This document shows, in pieces, positions 1 to 11,400 of a stretch of DNA of 64,000 nt (positions are counted from its first letter, which is position 1; every line of letters starts with the position of its first letter). Both the position numbers and the translations under genes were made by a program. The stretch covers positions 26,533,691 through 26,597,690 of the forward strand of contig OX637407.1 in the NCBI GenBank assembly GCA_951799425.1. Direction: 5' to 3'. The stretch comes from Ilex aquifolium. Its lineage: Eukaryota; Streptophyta; Magnoliopsida; Aquifoliales; Aquifoliaceae. The notes beneath the pieces were generated by a model, which worked only from the letters and a program-made list of their open reading frames with translations, did no database searches and was not told where the DNA came from.

Positions 1-1900
1 AGTAGAGAAAGGAGAAGAGTAACAAGGCGCTAGGCCATGGGCTACGCCCCTTGGGTGTCCCCTTTGGGCGGCGCCCCCTTGAGAGTATCCCCTTGGGCTC
101 CTCATTGATGTCTTAGACTCCTCCTTGATGACTTGGACTCCTTTCGGACTTCGATGGCGTGAGCCCCTATTAATTTATTGGGCCTGGATCGCTTTTTACT
201 GACTTGGGCCTTCTTGATTTGTTGGGTCTGAATCAGTTAATTTTGGACTCATCAATTACTACTACCCAACTCACACATACCTCATGTATTCATCTTGTAG
301 AATGCAAGTAATTGTATGCTCAAGGCAACGATTGAACAACAATGACCATGGTGGACTCTGTTTAGAGACAAGTTGAAACAAGGGAAAGGTACATGGCTGG
401 CCACTGCTAAGTTATAATTAAGTGATGGGTAGCACTAGGAATCATAAAGTTATTTTTTAGTGCTATTCGTTCTTTTTTTATTTTTTTGACCAACGAGTAT
501 GTGACACATGTAAAGACGTCTTTATTTTATTGTTTTGATATTTCATATAGTCGCTATTCTATGACCTTGATCCTTATTAGCATAGTTTTTTCTCAATTTG
601 TTTAATGCATTTCGATCTCAAGTTATCAAAAAAAATTATAAAAATGCTCATAAAATTTATAAATCATTCACAGAAATTATAAATTTTTTATTACAAAAAT
701 ACCTAAATTTTTAAAAATATTCACAAAAATAATAAAAACTAGGGAAGTGGTACCCATTTTGTTTTTGGTACTGTAGTCTTCTCTCTATCATTGAGGGTAG
801 ATAATTAATTTGCATGCTCTTTTAAGCAACCAACCAGGACATGTTGTCCCTTGTGCTTTACTGGGGTTATTCGAAATGGAAAGTGGGCTATTGATAGCGT
901 GTGTACTAAGCCTGTCCAAGTATCTACAGATAATATTCGAATTGATTTTTTTTTAATATTGAAATTCGAATTTGACAAAAACAATTCTAATCTGAATTCA
1001 ATTTGCATGTGGGAAGCATTATTGTACCTCTACTTTTAGACCAATAAATATTTAAAATTTTTATATTTTATAATATTTATAATTTTATTAATTTTTAATT
1101 AGTAATTGTAGATCATTTAATTTAAAATTACTGGCTGAAATTAATATCGATGGTCGGATTTACACTTCAAAATTCTCTATGAATTCGTATTTTATAAAAT
1201 TCATGAATTTGATTAATTTACGCTATTATTTATTTATATGTTTATTTATTATTATTTAAAATTTTATTTGGGAAGTATTAATCTACACTCAAAGAAACAT
1301 ATTAAATTATAATAATATTTATAAATTTTAAGACTTTATAATTAATATATTTAAAAATTAAATAATTTATCTTGTAGTTGTGCATGAAATTTTAATTTTT
1401 TATATTAAATTTTTATGGGTGATGTTTTAAAGAAGCTCTCATTCTTTATTTTTTTTAAATGTTGACTTTTCTACACTCTCACTCTTGCTCTTACCACTGC
1501 TCTCGCTTTATATAATCATAGTATCAGATTCCGTACAACAACCTTACCGCGTATATATTATTGATTTTGACAATCAAATTTAATTGCCAATATAATTCTA
1601 TCAAATACTCACTTCACTAATTCACTTATTTATATAATTATTTAATCAAAGTCAAATTGGGAATCAAAATGTGGCTCATTAAGGGGCGTAGTGTGCACTC
1701 GCAAGTAGGATAACATTTTTTTTGCACTTGTCGTATAGGCGGCCTGTGCTCAGCGTCATTGTAACGCTAATCTAAAAATATCTCACCGCCCACTAATTAC
1801 ATCTAAATCTAACGGCTGAAAATGAATCCGGACTCCACCCCCTTTTTGTACTGATTTTGATAAAAACCCTAATCTCCGATTTCTACAATTCCCCCACGCA
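1..1900. other. Intergenic region upstream of eIF5A
   Basis: No gene is recognised. The first ~250 bases are GC-richer than the rest and include a C-rich stretch around 45-90 that looks like part of an older repeat; I could not assign it. From about 640 to 1640 the DNA is very AT-rich with only short spurious ORFs. Near 1738-1900 the composition changes and a telo-box-like AAACCCTAA lies at 1864-1872, a motif common in promoters of plant translation-apparatus genes, which fits the eIF5A gene downstream. Confidence 0.5.
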
Positions 1901-1910
1901 ATCCTATTGA

Positions 1911-2511
1911 GGGAAAATGTCACATTACTCCCCAAAATATTTTTTTATTCTCAATTTATACTCTAAATATTTAAATTTTTAACATTACACCCTCAATCAA
2001 ATAAAAAGTCCTTAGACGTAATTTGAATTTAAAATTACACCCTCAATTTAAATTTATACTCCTTAGACATAATTTGCTAATCTACTCACTCACAACTATT
2101 ACATTGATAATGAGTTCTAATATTCGTTGGAATATGTTATCCATTCAATGGTTACGATGTATTAAGTCAGCACATTAGTTCTCAATAGTATTATTGAAAA
2201 AGTAAATTGACCCAAATATTTTTAACCGTTGAACTAAAAAAATAAAAATATTAATGTGATCCATTTAAAGAAAATTTAGTACAAAAGTTCCATTGAAAAC
2301 ACTTAACATGCAATATTATGAAAATACTTGAGTATAAATATATAATAATATGATAAATACAACAAAAAAAGAATTACTGAAAAAGACAACTAACATTTAG
2401 TTTTGGACTATACTTTTTATCTGATTAGGAGTGCAATATAAAACTTTTAATCTTTTGAGGGTATAAATTTAGAATTTGAGAATCTTTGAGGATACAAAAT
2501 GTCATTCTCCC
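1911..2511. mobile_element. MULE-type MITE with 9-bp target duplication
   Basis: A ~600-bp non-coding element with terminal inverted repeats: the left end starts GGGAAAATGTCACATT and the reverse complement of the right end starts GGGAGAATGACATTTT. Similarity continues inward for about 50 bp through TTTATACYCT-like sequence. It is flanked by TCCTATTGA (1902-1910) and TCCTATTTA (2512-2520), an 8/9 match, the duplication length typical of Mutator-like elements. It sits directly upstream of the eIF5A leader and separates it from the telo-box at 1864-1872. Confidence 0.75.
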
Positions 2512-2514
2512 TCC

Positions 2515-2521
2515 TATTTAA
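2515..2521 (+). promoter_or_regulatory. Possible TATA element of eIF5A
   Basis: TATTTAA lies about 140 bp before the eIF5A start codon and 45-60 bp before the CT-rich leader. It overlaps the right-hand target-site copy of the MITE at 1911-2511. The left copy reads TATTGA, so the TATA-like form exists only on the gene side. No transcript data are available here; this is a positional guess. Confidence 0.3.
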
Positions 2522-2560
2522 CACAAGCATTATTGCACGCGTGCGTCAGGCCCCTCCCTC

Positions 2561-2607
2561 CCCCTCCCCCTCTCTCTCTCACTCTCTGCTTTGGAATTGA
2601 TAGCTCG

Positions 2608-2643
<36 letters not shown>

Positions 2644-2649
2644 TCCCTC
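2561..2649 (+). repeat. CT-rich / (CT)n microsatellite in eIF5A leader
   Basis: Pyrimidine tract of CCCTCC runs followed by about 14 CT units at 2610-2640, ending 11 bases before the eIF5A start. Pyrimidine-rich leaders are common in plant housekeeping genes. Confidence 0.8.
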
Positions 2650-2659
2650 CTCAGTTAAC

Positions 2660-5600
2660 ATGTCGGACGAAGAACATCATTTTGAGTCGAAGGCCGACGC
2701 CGGAGCTTCGAAGACCTTTCCCCAGCAGGCTGGTACTATCCGCAAGAACGGTTATATTGTCATCAAAGGCCGAGCTTGCAAGGTTGTGTTCTTTTTATTC
2801 CCGTCTCAATCTGTTTTTTCATTTATATACATATGTGAATACACATATATCGTGCTTGACTTTCTAGATCTGCTATTTTAGGTTCGATTTGCTTGTGTTT
2901 ATAGATACATAGAATTTTTTGTGATGATATCCGAGTTCGGTTTTCTGATTCTAGGGCTTTTGTTTATTACTTGATTACACTTGATTGGATTCTAAAGTTT
3001 TGATTTTACTGTTGCTCTTCTTTATGTTTGATTCTCATGATAAAAATAAGTTCTTTCCCTATTTTTTTAGATTTTTTTTTTGGTGCTTATTGCGCCTTTT
3101 TTCTCAAATTTTTTGATAGGAAACACAATTTTATTAAAAGGTAAATGACATAGTACAAGATGAACACATGGATGGACAAGTCATCCATCCAAAATGCAAT
3201 CCATCAAGAGCAATACATAAAAATGGAAAGATATCAAAGCAATCAGTCACAAGCTGCCCATCCAATTTGTCAGAATTCCAAAGAGACGTATATTTGCAAA
3301 CTCCTTTGAAATCTAAGCCCAAAAAGTTGCTAAAAAGTGAATTTAGTTCCAAAGGCCTTCAACAACCTCATACTTAATCTTCAAAAATTATTGAGTTTCT
3401 CTCCGACCAAATCACCCAAATAGTGGCAAAAAATGCACATTCGCGAAGAGTAACTCTTTTACAGTTTTCTTCCAAATCCTTTGTAGTCCACACACTACAT
3501 TGTTAAGATTGTATCTAGAGCCACCAAGAATGCCCCACGAATTCATACAACTTGTTCCATAAAGCCAACGCTACCAGACTATGCAAAAATAGATGATTTA
3601 CATTTTCGCAATCATTCTTGCACATGACACACCATTGTGGGAGAGGCTTGTTTGAGGTCATCTTTTTTGAAGCACATCATGAGCGTTGATCTTCCCATAA
3701 GCAATAACCAATGCATAAACTTGCACTTTTAAAGGTACCTTTGCCTTTGGAATCTTAAAGTGTGTAGATCGCATAGTATTCTCTTATTTTTCTAATCATA
3801 TTCTTTGAATTTATTGTAATACCTTTGTAGATGTACACACACATAGCCTGCAGTAGAATATGTTGTATTTTAATTGTGAGCTAATTGTTCGTTTGTTCTT
3901 TCGATGAAACAGTTGGAGTTAACTACACAGTATGAAACTTGTTGCAACTATAACAATTAATCTTAATGTTTATCCACTGTACCTTCCGTGGAAATCCTAT
4001 AACGTTGAATAAAGGTTTATGCTTTGTTGGAAAACGTCAACATTGTGCTTTTAAGTTTCAACCTTGAATAAAGGTTTATGCTTTATGAAATCCCGTGGAT
4101 AATTTGGGGTATGACTTCTTGAGGCACAGCATGGTGCTGCCAAACATTCTCTTAATAACACATTTTATCAGTTATTAAGTCTTAATATGCATCTGTTTTT
4201 TTCTTCTGCGATTGAGTTGCCCTTACTCATGACTTCCTGCTCGAAATAATATGTGTTAACTGTGAAGCTGCTAAATGTGCGCTTGTTTCAGGTTGTAGAG
4301 GTCTCAACTTCCAAAACTGGCAAGCATGGTCATGCTAAATGCCACTTTGTTGGAATTGACATCTTCAATGGAAAGAAGCTTGAAGATATTGTTCCTTCTT
4401 CCCACAACTGTGATGTATGCATTTATATATTCATAAGCAACTTTACTTTATTCCTCTGCCCGTAGTTTCTTTCTGCCTCATCAACATTTATTTTGTGTCC
4501 CTGGAATGCAGGTTCCCCACGTCAATCGCACTGACTACCAGCTGATTGATATATCTGAGGATGGATTTGTATGTTCATTCTATCCCTTGTTTGATTACTT
4601 TTTTTCTCTTTGGTGAATATATTCTGACACCCTCCAAATGCTGTGTAGGTGAGTCTGCTGACTGACAATGGCAATACAAAGGATGACCTGAAGCTTCCGA
4701 CCGATGACAGTCTGCTTACACAGGTTAGTGAATGTGTTTTTTTTTGTTGACAGTGTGGCCAACTTTTTGCTTTTATCTTTTTATGTGTATCAATATATTT
4801 ACATATTGGCAGATCATGGCTTGGAATCTTATGTCGTCCTTAAATATTATTTTTGTGCCAATGTATTCATAGGGATCCTGTTGTTGTTTTGTGTTTTGTT
4901 TTTATGTGACCTTCTTTCTGGAAAATATGTGTGTGTTGGAGGTTGGTAGTTACCATGATTTCAGCATATGCTTTGGCTCTCATGTATGTCTAGATTGCAC
5001 TAAATAACTCTTCCTTTTATATATGATATGTTCGTTGAGTCTTTGTAACTGGTATTGACTTTTTACTTTAGTGATGCAAGTAATTTGTTATTTGTACCCA
5101 GTAAATTGTTTTGAAGTAGTTCTTATTTGTGCAGCTAGTTATATGCTTCCTAACTTGAAATTTTTTGCGGTAGGTATTTTGGTTTTCTTGTCACCCCTAT
5201 GCTTTGGAGCCCTTTTGGTTTTCTACTATGTACATTAGCTGCGAAATGGCAACTAACCTGGTCTGACAATTTCATGGAATTGCCAAGATTGATTTGTGAG
5301 TGCAGTATTGTAGAGGTTAAACCCCACATTGTTCAGGACATAATACTTCAACTTGAATATGGTCATACCAAGTCAAAATAATAAAACATCTCATCCTCAG
5401 AGCTTGAGCTGAGAGATTGGTTTCTGTGATCATTTTTGGATTTGAAAGCAAAGGCACTTCATGGTGTTTTGTTGCAAATTCTTTTATGTCAAGTGTAGAG
5501 TGATGACACCAGGCATTTTTGTGCAACTCTTATAATGAGCTACTCATAATTACTGCAAATATTTTGTTTTTGCAAATAATCATGTAATGCTAACATTATT

Positions 5601-5718
5601 TGCCAAATATATGCAGATCAAGGATGGATTTGCTGAGGGGAAAGACCTGGTTGTGAGTGTGATGTCTGCCATGGGGGAAGAGCAGATCTGTGCCCTCAAG
5701 GATATTGGTCCAAAGTAG
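2660..5718 (+). CDS. eIF5A: Eukaryotic translation initiation factor 5A
   Basis: Hypusine-containing factor that binds the ribosome and promotes elongation at difficult peptide bonds such as polyproline, and termination; cytosolic. Five exons: 2660-2782, 4292-4414, 4512-4568, 4649-4723, 5617-5718, all GT-AG, joining to 159 aa, the usual plant length. Residues 46-58 hold the hypusine loop ([13 protein letters not shown]), with Lys52 in GKHG as the residue modified by deoxyhypusine synthase. The N-terminal SH3-like barrel (about 20-85) is followed by an OB-fold C-terminal half ending DIGPK. The start MSDEEH is the conserved plant N terminus and follows the CT-rich leader. Intron 1 is long (1.5 kb) and contains an antisense LINE remnant; intron 4 is ~0.9 kb. 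No defect is seen. Confidence 0.97.
3108..3770 (-). pseudogene. Antisense LINE remnant (RNase H-like/zf-RVT end)
   Basis: Lies in eIF5A intron 1 on the opposite strand. Reading the minus strand in shifting frames gives the hallmark C-terminal end of plant LINE-type reverse transcriptases. [20 protein letters not shown] is followed by a zf-RVT motif [19 protein letters not shown] with C-x2-C and a following H-x4-H, then [18 protein letters not shown]. The three blocks are in different frames with stops between them, so it is a dead 5'-truncated copy. The 3' end reads CTATCAAAAAA (minus strand) near 3108-3118, a usual end for such LINEs. Confidence 0.8.
3999..4085. repeat. Short direct repeat in eIF5A intron 1
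   Basis: The 20-base string TGAATAAAGGTTTATGCTTT occurs twice about 58 bases apart (near 4005 and 4063) in intron 1. It is a small local duplication with no visible function. Confidence 0.6.
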
Positions 5719-6746
5719 CTTTATTTTCTTTTGGACAATGCCCGAGGCTTCAAAATTCTGAATGAGATAGAAAAACAATTACGGAACTAAGGGGTTTTGT
5801 GTGTCGAAGAGCAGGGGCCACCACTTGAGAAACATTTTAGCACTTGATTCTTGATGGGATATGGCCTCCCTTCCTAAGAAACATTTTACTTTTTTTTACT
5901 TTTTTTTATGCTTGGCAATCTATAAATTTTCTGTGTTTATTACTTCTTGAACCATGTCTTGTCTTGTCTTGTCTTTGTTCATGTTGTGGAATTTAATTTG
6001 GTGGCAAGTGTATAAACTTTATGCACACCTTTGGCTGTTGCGAAGTTGCAACTTTTTAAATATCAAAAAAAAAAAAAAAAAAAAAAAGAAGTTGCAACTT
6101 TTTACTTTTATTGTGACCTAATGAATTGGTTCGCTTTAGTAAACTGTTCTGATTTGTATTCACCCACTCATTATTTAGTAACTAAGCAGAAAAGTTTGCA
6201 TGGTTGACGAAGATGGTTCTGTGCTGGGCAATCAACAAGTCTTTTTTGTAGGACATGAACTTGGAATTTAGTTGATTACCTTGATGGTTTCCATTGTATG
6301 TGTTGACGGTCATTCTCTGGATGGTCATGTTATGTAGCAGATGATCTTTCTGGGGAAGGCTGTGGATCTGTGCGATTATGATGAAGAACTAGGTACAGAT
6401 CTATACAAAAATTCTGGGTACAATGGGCACATATATTTACCTAGCGTCACATAGTATAGGTGGTAAAAATTTTGATATTTTATTTGAATGTTGTTAATGC
6501 CATTCAATTAGGAAATTTTATAAGATTTTATTTTATTTTTTGATTGAATTAGAATTTTATTTTATTTGGTTTCTTAATATATTTAGGATTTTAAATCCCT
6601 AATTAGTTTAGGATTTTTGCTATTACATAAATTCATGTAAGTCTTAGGACAAAATAAATTTTAATTTTTGAGAAATTAATAATATTGAGAGAATTTTTTT
6701 TTTATAATTTTTTTGGTAGTCTCAACAAATCTATTGAAGACTCTAA
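5719..6746. other. eIF5A 3' flank and intergenic DNA
   Basis: Holds the presumed eIF5A 3' UTR (to about 6000), the short poly(A) insertion at 6059-6087 described separately, and AT-rich sequence without a recognisable gene from 6105 on. Confidence 0.5.
6042..6104 (+). mobile_element. Minimal retroposed poly(A) tail with 17-bp target duplication
   Basis: The 17-mer GAAGTTGCAACTTTTTA occurs at 6042-6058 and again, identically, at 6088-6104. Between the copies lie only 29 bases: AATATC followed by 23 A. Long perfect target duplications around a poly(A) tail are the product of LINE-type target-primed reverse transcription. Here almost the whole element has been lost by 5' truncation, leaving the TATC(A)n 3' end seen also in the intron 1 LINE remnant. 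Confidence 0.8.
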
Positions 6747-7188
6747 AAACCTGTTTGATATGTGATATGTTTTTTTGGAAGGAGTTTGGATTGGTTTGTT
6801 CAAACCCTCTAAAATCCAAAGATGGGATTCAATATTTAATGTTGTCCATACTCATGTTTGGTATGCGTAGAGATATATGACTATTATGATAATATATTTA
6901 TATATAAATAATTATTGTGCCCTTTAACCAATTTAATTCAAATCCATGTAAAATATAGGGGGGTATAAATGTCATTTGAATGTTAAACCCATTAACCCAC
7001 ATATGAAACCCACCCCTCCAACAAGGGTTTCATGAAACCCATAAACTTGTGTTTCATGACCGGGCCTAAACCGGGCTGGGTTTCAAACCCTGTAATAGAT
7101 GTATATTTGCCAAACATGGATTTCAAGGGGTTTATTCCCTAACCCATGTTCCAAAACCCCCCCCCAAACCCACATACCAAACAGGCCC
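6747..7188. mobile_element. Degraded TIR element, PIF/Harbinger-like ends
   Basis: The left end contains CCTGTTTGATATGTG and the reverse complement of the right end GGGCCTGTTTGGTATGTGG, an inverted pair over ~15 bp around ~440 bp of non-coding DNA. Flanks are TAA on the left and AAA on the right, compatible with a decayed 3-bp target duplication. No ORF. It abuts the left end of the large MULE. Confidence 0.5.
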
Positions 7189-7226
7189 AAAAAGACTAAG
7201 ATTGATATTTGGAGAATTTAGAAGCC

Positions 7227-7258
7227 GGTACAATTTTTTAGACTTATTTAGGTAAAAA
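7227..7258 (+). repeat. Left terminal inverted repeat of the MULE
   Basis: Starts GGTACAATTTTTTAGACTTA and pairs with the reverse complement of 17307-17338. A second related block, AAACTTATTTGGGTA, follows at about 7269-7283. Confidence 0.65.
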
Positions 7259-8423
7259 TACAAAACAAAAACTTATTTGGGTAGAAGTGCATTTTTAAAA
7301 AAAATACCGATATTGCCATTGGTAATTAGTTAAAAAATGGGAACCGATGGAATCCCATCCGTTTTTTTTGGCAAAAATCATGTAATGGGAGGGAAAAAGG
7401 GGATTTAATTATATTCTTCCATCTTCTTCGGCAGAGGGTTTGTATGCCTATTGGAATGCCAAAACTGCCATACCTGTGAGTGTTCTTCTTCTCTGTAAAT
7501 TTTTTTTTCAGTTTAGTGTTCATCGTCCAAAAGGAGGAAAACTACATACTGTTTATCGACTATATACAAGTGCATTGCGAGGTTTCTGAATCGACTCCGA
7601 TAATTTCTGAATCGTCGCATACGGACAACTCATTGTGAATCGTCTCCTACGAGTTCTTCTCCGGAAATTACAGGTAACATTAGTGTTTGGGTTTTTTTTT
7701 CCGTTCATTAATTTCCTAGTTTTCACAATATGTGTTGTTTGATTTTGGGAAAAAAACCTATTTTGGTGAATTAATAGTAACAAATTGCAATTTTATAAGT
7801 TACGATGAAGTAACCTAATTTGTACAATCCTTGCGTAACTATTTTATGTAACTTTCTGTAATGACAAATAACAAACTATTAATATTCAAAAATTAATAGT
7901 TGATACTGTATTGACCTTACAATGTAGTTCCAAATTTTATTGCTGCTTACATAATATTCAATATTTACTTTAATGTTTTTAAGTATCTAATTTGTGATTA
8001 CAAATTACAAACAGTTAATGTCCAAAGATGAGTTATTGTAACTGTATTGGGTAACTAGCTTGTGTATCACATCATTCAACCCTGTTATATGTTTTTGGTA
8101 ACTATATCTATTATATGTAGAGTAGTTGCGTTAAGTATTTGTTACTTAATGGTTTAATGTTCAAAAATTAAATGAGTGTAACTGTATTGAGAAACTAATC
8201 TGTGTATCAAGTATTACATTATTATATATGCTATTGGTAACTGTAATTAGTATCTGTATTTGAGATACTCTGTGCAATTGAGTTATGCTGCTCTTACAAA
8301 ATTAGGTGAATCTCATTCTAACAAATTAAACAGTTACCAATGTGTGGAATAATGGTTAGAGTAAATATAAATATATCAGATATAACTGTATGATACCCTA
8401 ACATTGTTAATTCATTTGACAGG
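7259..8423 (+). promoter_or_regulatory. Upstream region/leader of the Ulp-like gene
   Basis: Non-coding. A possible leader exon ends at ATTACAG|GTAACA near 7672, with the acceptor TTGACAG|GTC just before the start codon at 8426, so a 5' UTR intron of ~0.75 kb is likely. From about 7800 the sequence is rich in GTAACT and AACTGTAT words related to the element-wide TAACTGTT motif. Confidence 0.4.
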
Positions 8424-8425
8424 TC

Positions 8426-11400
8426 ATGGCGAAAAAAAAAGCTTCAAAAAACAGACCTGCTGTAAGGGGCAGCAAAAAAATTCCACAGCAAGAGTCACAA
8501 GCAACAAATACAAAGGTCACTGGTGCAAAATACAACCCTCAATACAGATCAAATATGCTAGCCATCATCAGGGCAATTGAAGAACTTCATTTAAATGATT
8601 ATCACAAGACATCGTTGCAAAAGACCCCCTTCTGGCTGCTTTTTGAATGTATAATTGACCAAACATTGGACAAAACATGGTGCCGTAAAAGTGACAGCTG
8701 CATTCTTGAAATTCTATTATGTTTCAATTCAGATACTTCAAGATTCATTATCGGGAGAAAAAAATTGAGACTGCGACCTAATGATGTCACCCTAATATTT
8801 GACATACAAGATGGGTGTGAAAAGATTGATTGTACGATACATGGTAAATCAGTTACACCATTCACAGAACGCTGGTTCAAGAAGGATCGGAGGTTAACAG
8901 CAACGTTGATAAGAAGCAAGCTGAAACATGCGTCCGAGTTGGACAATGAGAATGGGTATGATGACTTGGCTAGATTGTTATGTTTGTATCTGTTGGCAAC
9001 ATTTTTCTTCCCAGTAACGGGGAACACAATGAGTTGGGGGTTGGTACCATATATTGAAAAGTTGGATGCATGTAGATAATACAATTGGTCCGAAGCTATA
9101 ACTGATACTCTAATTTCATCATTGAAGAAGAAGAAGGAAACGCTATCGGCTATAAATGGATGCGTCCTCTTAATACCAGTAAGTGTCTTAATATGAGTTA
9201 TATATAAATTTGATTATTTAAATTACTTTGATACAACCAAATATGATCTAATAATCATAATGTTATATGTTGCAGTACTGGCTGTGTGAACACACCTCCA
9301 TGTTAACTCCCAGCACTGAGAGGCCATTTCCTCGGTTCCTCAAATGGAACTTACCAAGTCTGAATAGGTCAATCAAACAAAAATGTTTGGCAAACATCAT
9401 GGCAACTGAGGTAAGTCTCAGTTCATAACTTATAATCCCTATAACTTGTAACTGTTTTGAAAAATGCAACTATACCAATGTTTGTTAATTAAATTTATTT
9501 AATCATCAGATCATGAAGCAAAGACTGAAGAGAACTAAGGAAGAGAGAATGTTTATATCATCGAAAAAAAAGGCAGGAAAAGAATTGAAAAAAACAATGG
9601 AGCAGGAGTTAGATGACAATGACAAACTTGACACAGAAGAAAATGGTGTTGGAAAGACATCAAGTGGTGATGATGAATGTTCAAATGAAATGGGGCAATT
9701 GGTTGACTTAGTTGAAGTTAATGTTACCCAACCAACATAAATACATTCAAGAGAACAAGATGTTTGGATTGACAGTGAAAAGGACAATATTATGAGAGAG
9801 AGAGATGAATTTCAAAAGATTGTTGCTGAGTTGATGGTAAAGGACAAATTAAACCAAGAAAAGATTGCCGAGTTGGCCAATGAGAATGAAGCGTTGAAAA
9901 GACACATGCAAGACAGTGTTGATATGGGGCATAACAAGGTATATATAAAAATAACTGTTATAATGTATATGAGAATCTTTTGCATAGTATTGTGAGCCCT
10001 TTTATGTGTGTATCAATATTATACCTAAATATTGTAACTGTTTCTCTGTATAGTTAGTTACATGTTATGGTGCATCTATTTGGTGCTTATGCTTTAGTAA
10101 CTGTTTCAGCCCTGTGTTGTATAACTGTATTTGGATTAACATGTTAACTGTATGGTTCACTAATTTAGCTACCTGTTACATGTTAATAATTTAGTTTCCA
10201 ATATAATTTAGTTACATGTTTGATTAACTGTTTTTTATTCTTAACGATTTTTCATGGTGTAACTATTCTACTATCTTATACACTGTAACTTTATTATGTA
10301 ACTGTTTTGTACAACTGCATTAGATAACAAAGTTACATACAAAACAGTTACACTATATATGAATAGAAATATTTGAGATGCAGATGGATGTTTTTGGGGA
10401 TGAATATACATTTGGTTGACTTAGTTGAAGTTAATGAGTGTATCTATACTATACCTGAATGGTGTAACTGTTTCTGTATACTTACTTGCAGGTTAAAGTG
10501 CATATAGTTGGTGCTAATGTTTGAGTAACTGTTTCAGCCCTGTGTAACTTTTATGGTGTAACTGTTTGTTATACTGGTTATGTAACTGTTTTGGTTAATT
10601 GTATAGTTAACTGGTATTTTCATAATGAATACATGCAGCAAGCTGAAGTGCAAGGGGACATTCCATCCGAAGATAATGTTCAATCATCACAGATTACAGT
10701 TTTCATGTTGCAATTAGTTGACAGAGACACAAAAATTGTCCAACTTGAGACTTTGGTTCATACGATGCATAATGAAAAAGGCGCAATTGAGGCTGAAAAT
10801 GTGACATTACAAGAGAATATCATAGTACTAGAAGCTGAAAATGCAGAATTAATAGATCAAATAAATGAGTTGACAATTCACAACATCACCCAGAATCTGA
10901 ATACCATCGAGCCTAGTGACAGTGCAAAAATTGGTCAAACTTCAATGGTCCGAAAGCTGAAGACCAAAGAGAGAAAGAGAAAAATATATGAGGATTATGA
11001 GTATGGCAATAAGAAAAAGGGCAAGGGACACATTGAGGGGTCACAGTCAATTATCACCCTTGAGGATGAAGTAGACAAGATCAGTGCATCGAAAGAAAAA
11101 GAGAAACTCGATAAGGAAATTGCAAGGTTGTGAAAGATTTGTCAGAAAACGAATCGGCCTATCTATGATCAATTACAACAAATCAATGATACAGAAGGAC
11201 CAACGTAAGTATATTATATATTCTAACAGTTATGTATTATCATTATGTTTTTTCATTTAAATACATGGATCACTATACTTTTATTCAAAAATATTAACTT
11301 ACCTTATATGACTGTGCTCTGACCATGTAGGACACCCATTTGGTCTGGTGTTTCAATCGGAAACTACATAAATGTTGTAGACGCATTGAAACTGATTGGA

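Noticed and set aside
1..250. GC-rich stretch that could be an LTR piece
   Set aside because: No matching second LTR, primer-binding site or coding domain in the window.
2591..2881. 96-aa ORF starting upstream of the eIF5A ATG
   Set aside because: In frame with eIF5A exon 1 but its N terminus comes from the CT repeat and it runs into intron 1; the conserved MSDEEH start at 2660 is used.
7326..7783. Minus-strand ORFs of 65 and 76 aa at the MULE left end
   Set aside because: No similarity to any MULE protein; they overlap the likely leader of the Ulp-like gene.
8602..9084. 160-aa minus-strand ORF
   Set aside because: Shadow of exon 1 of the Ulp-like gene, which has recognisable family sequence on the + strand.
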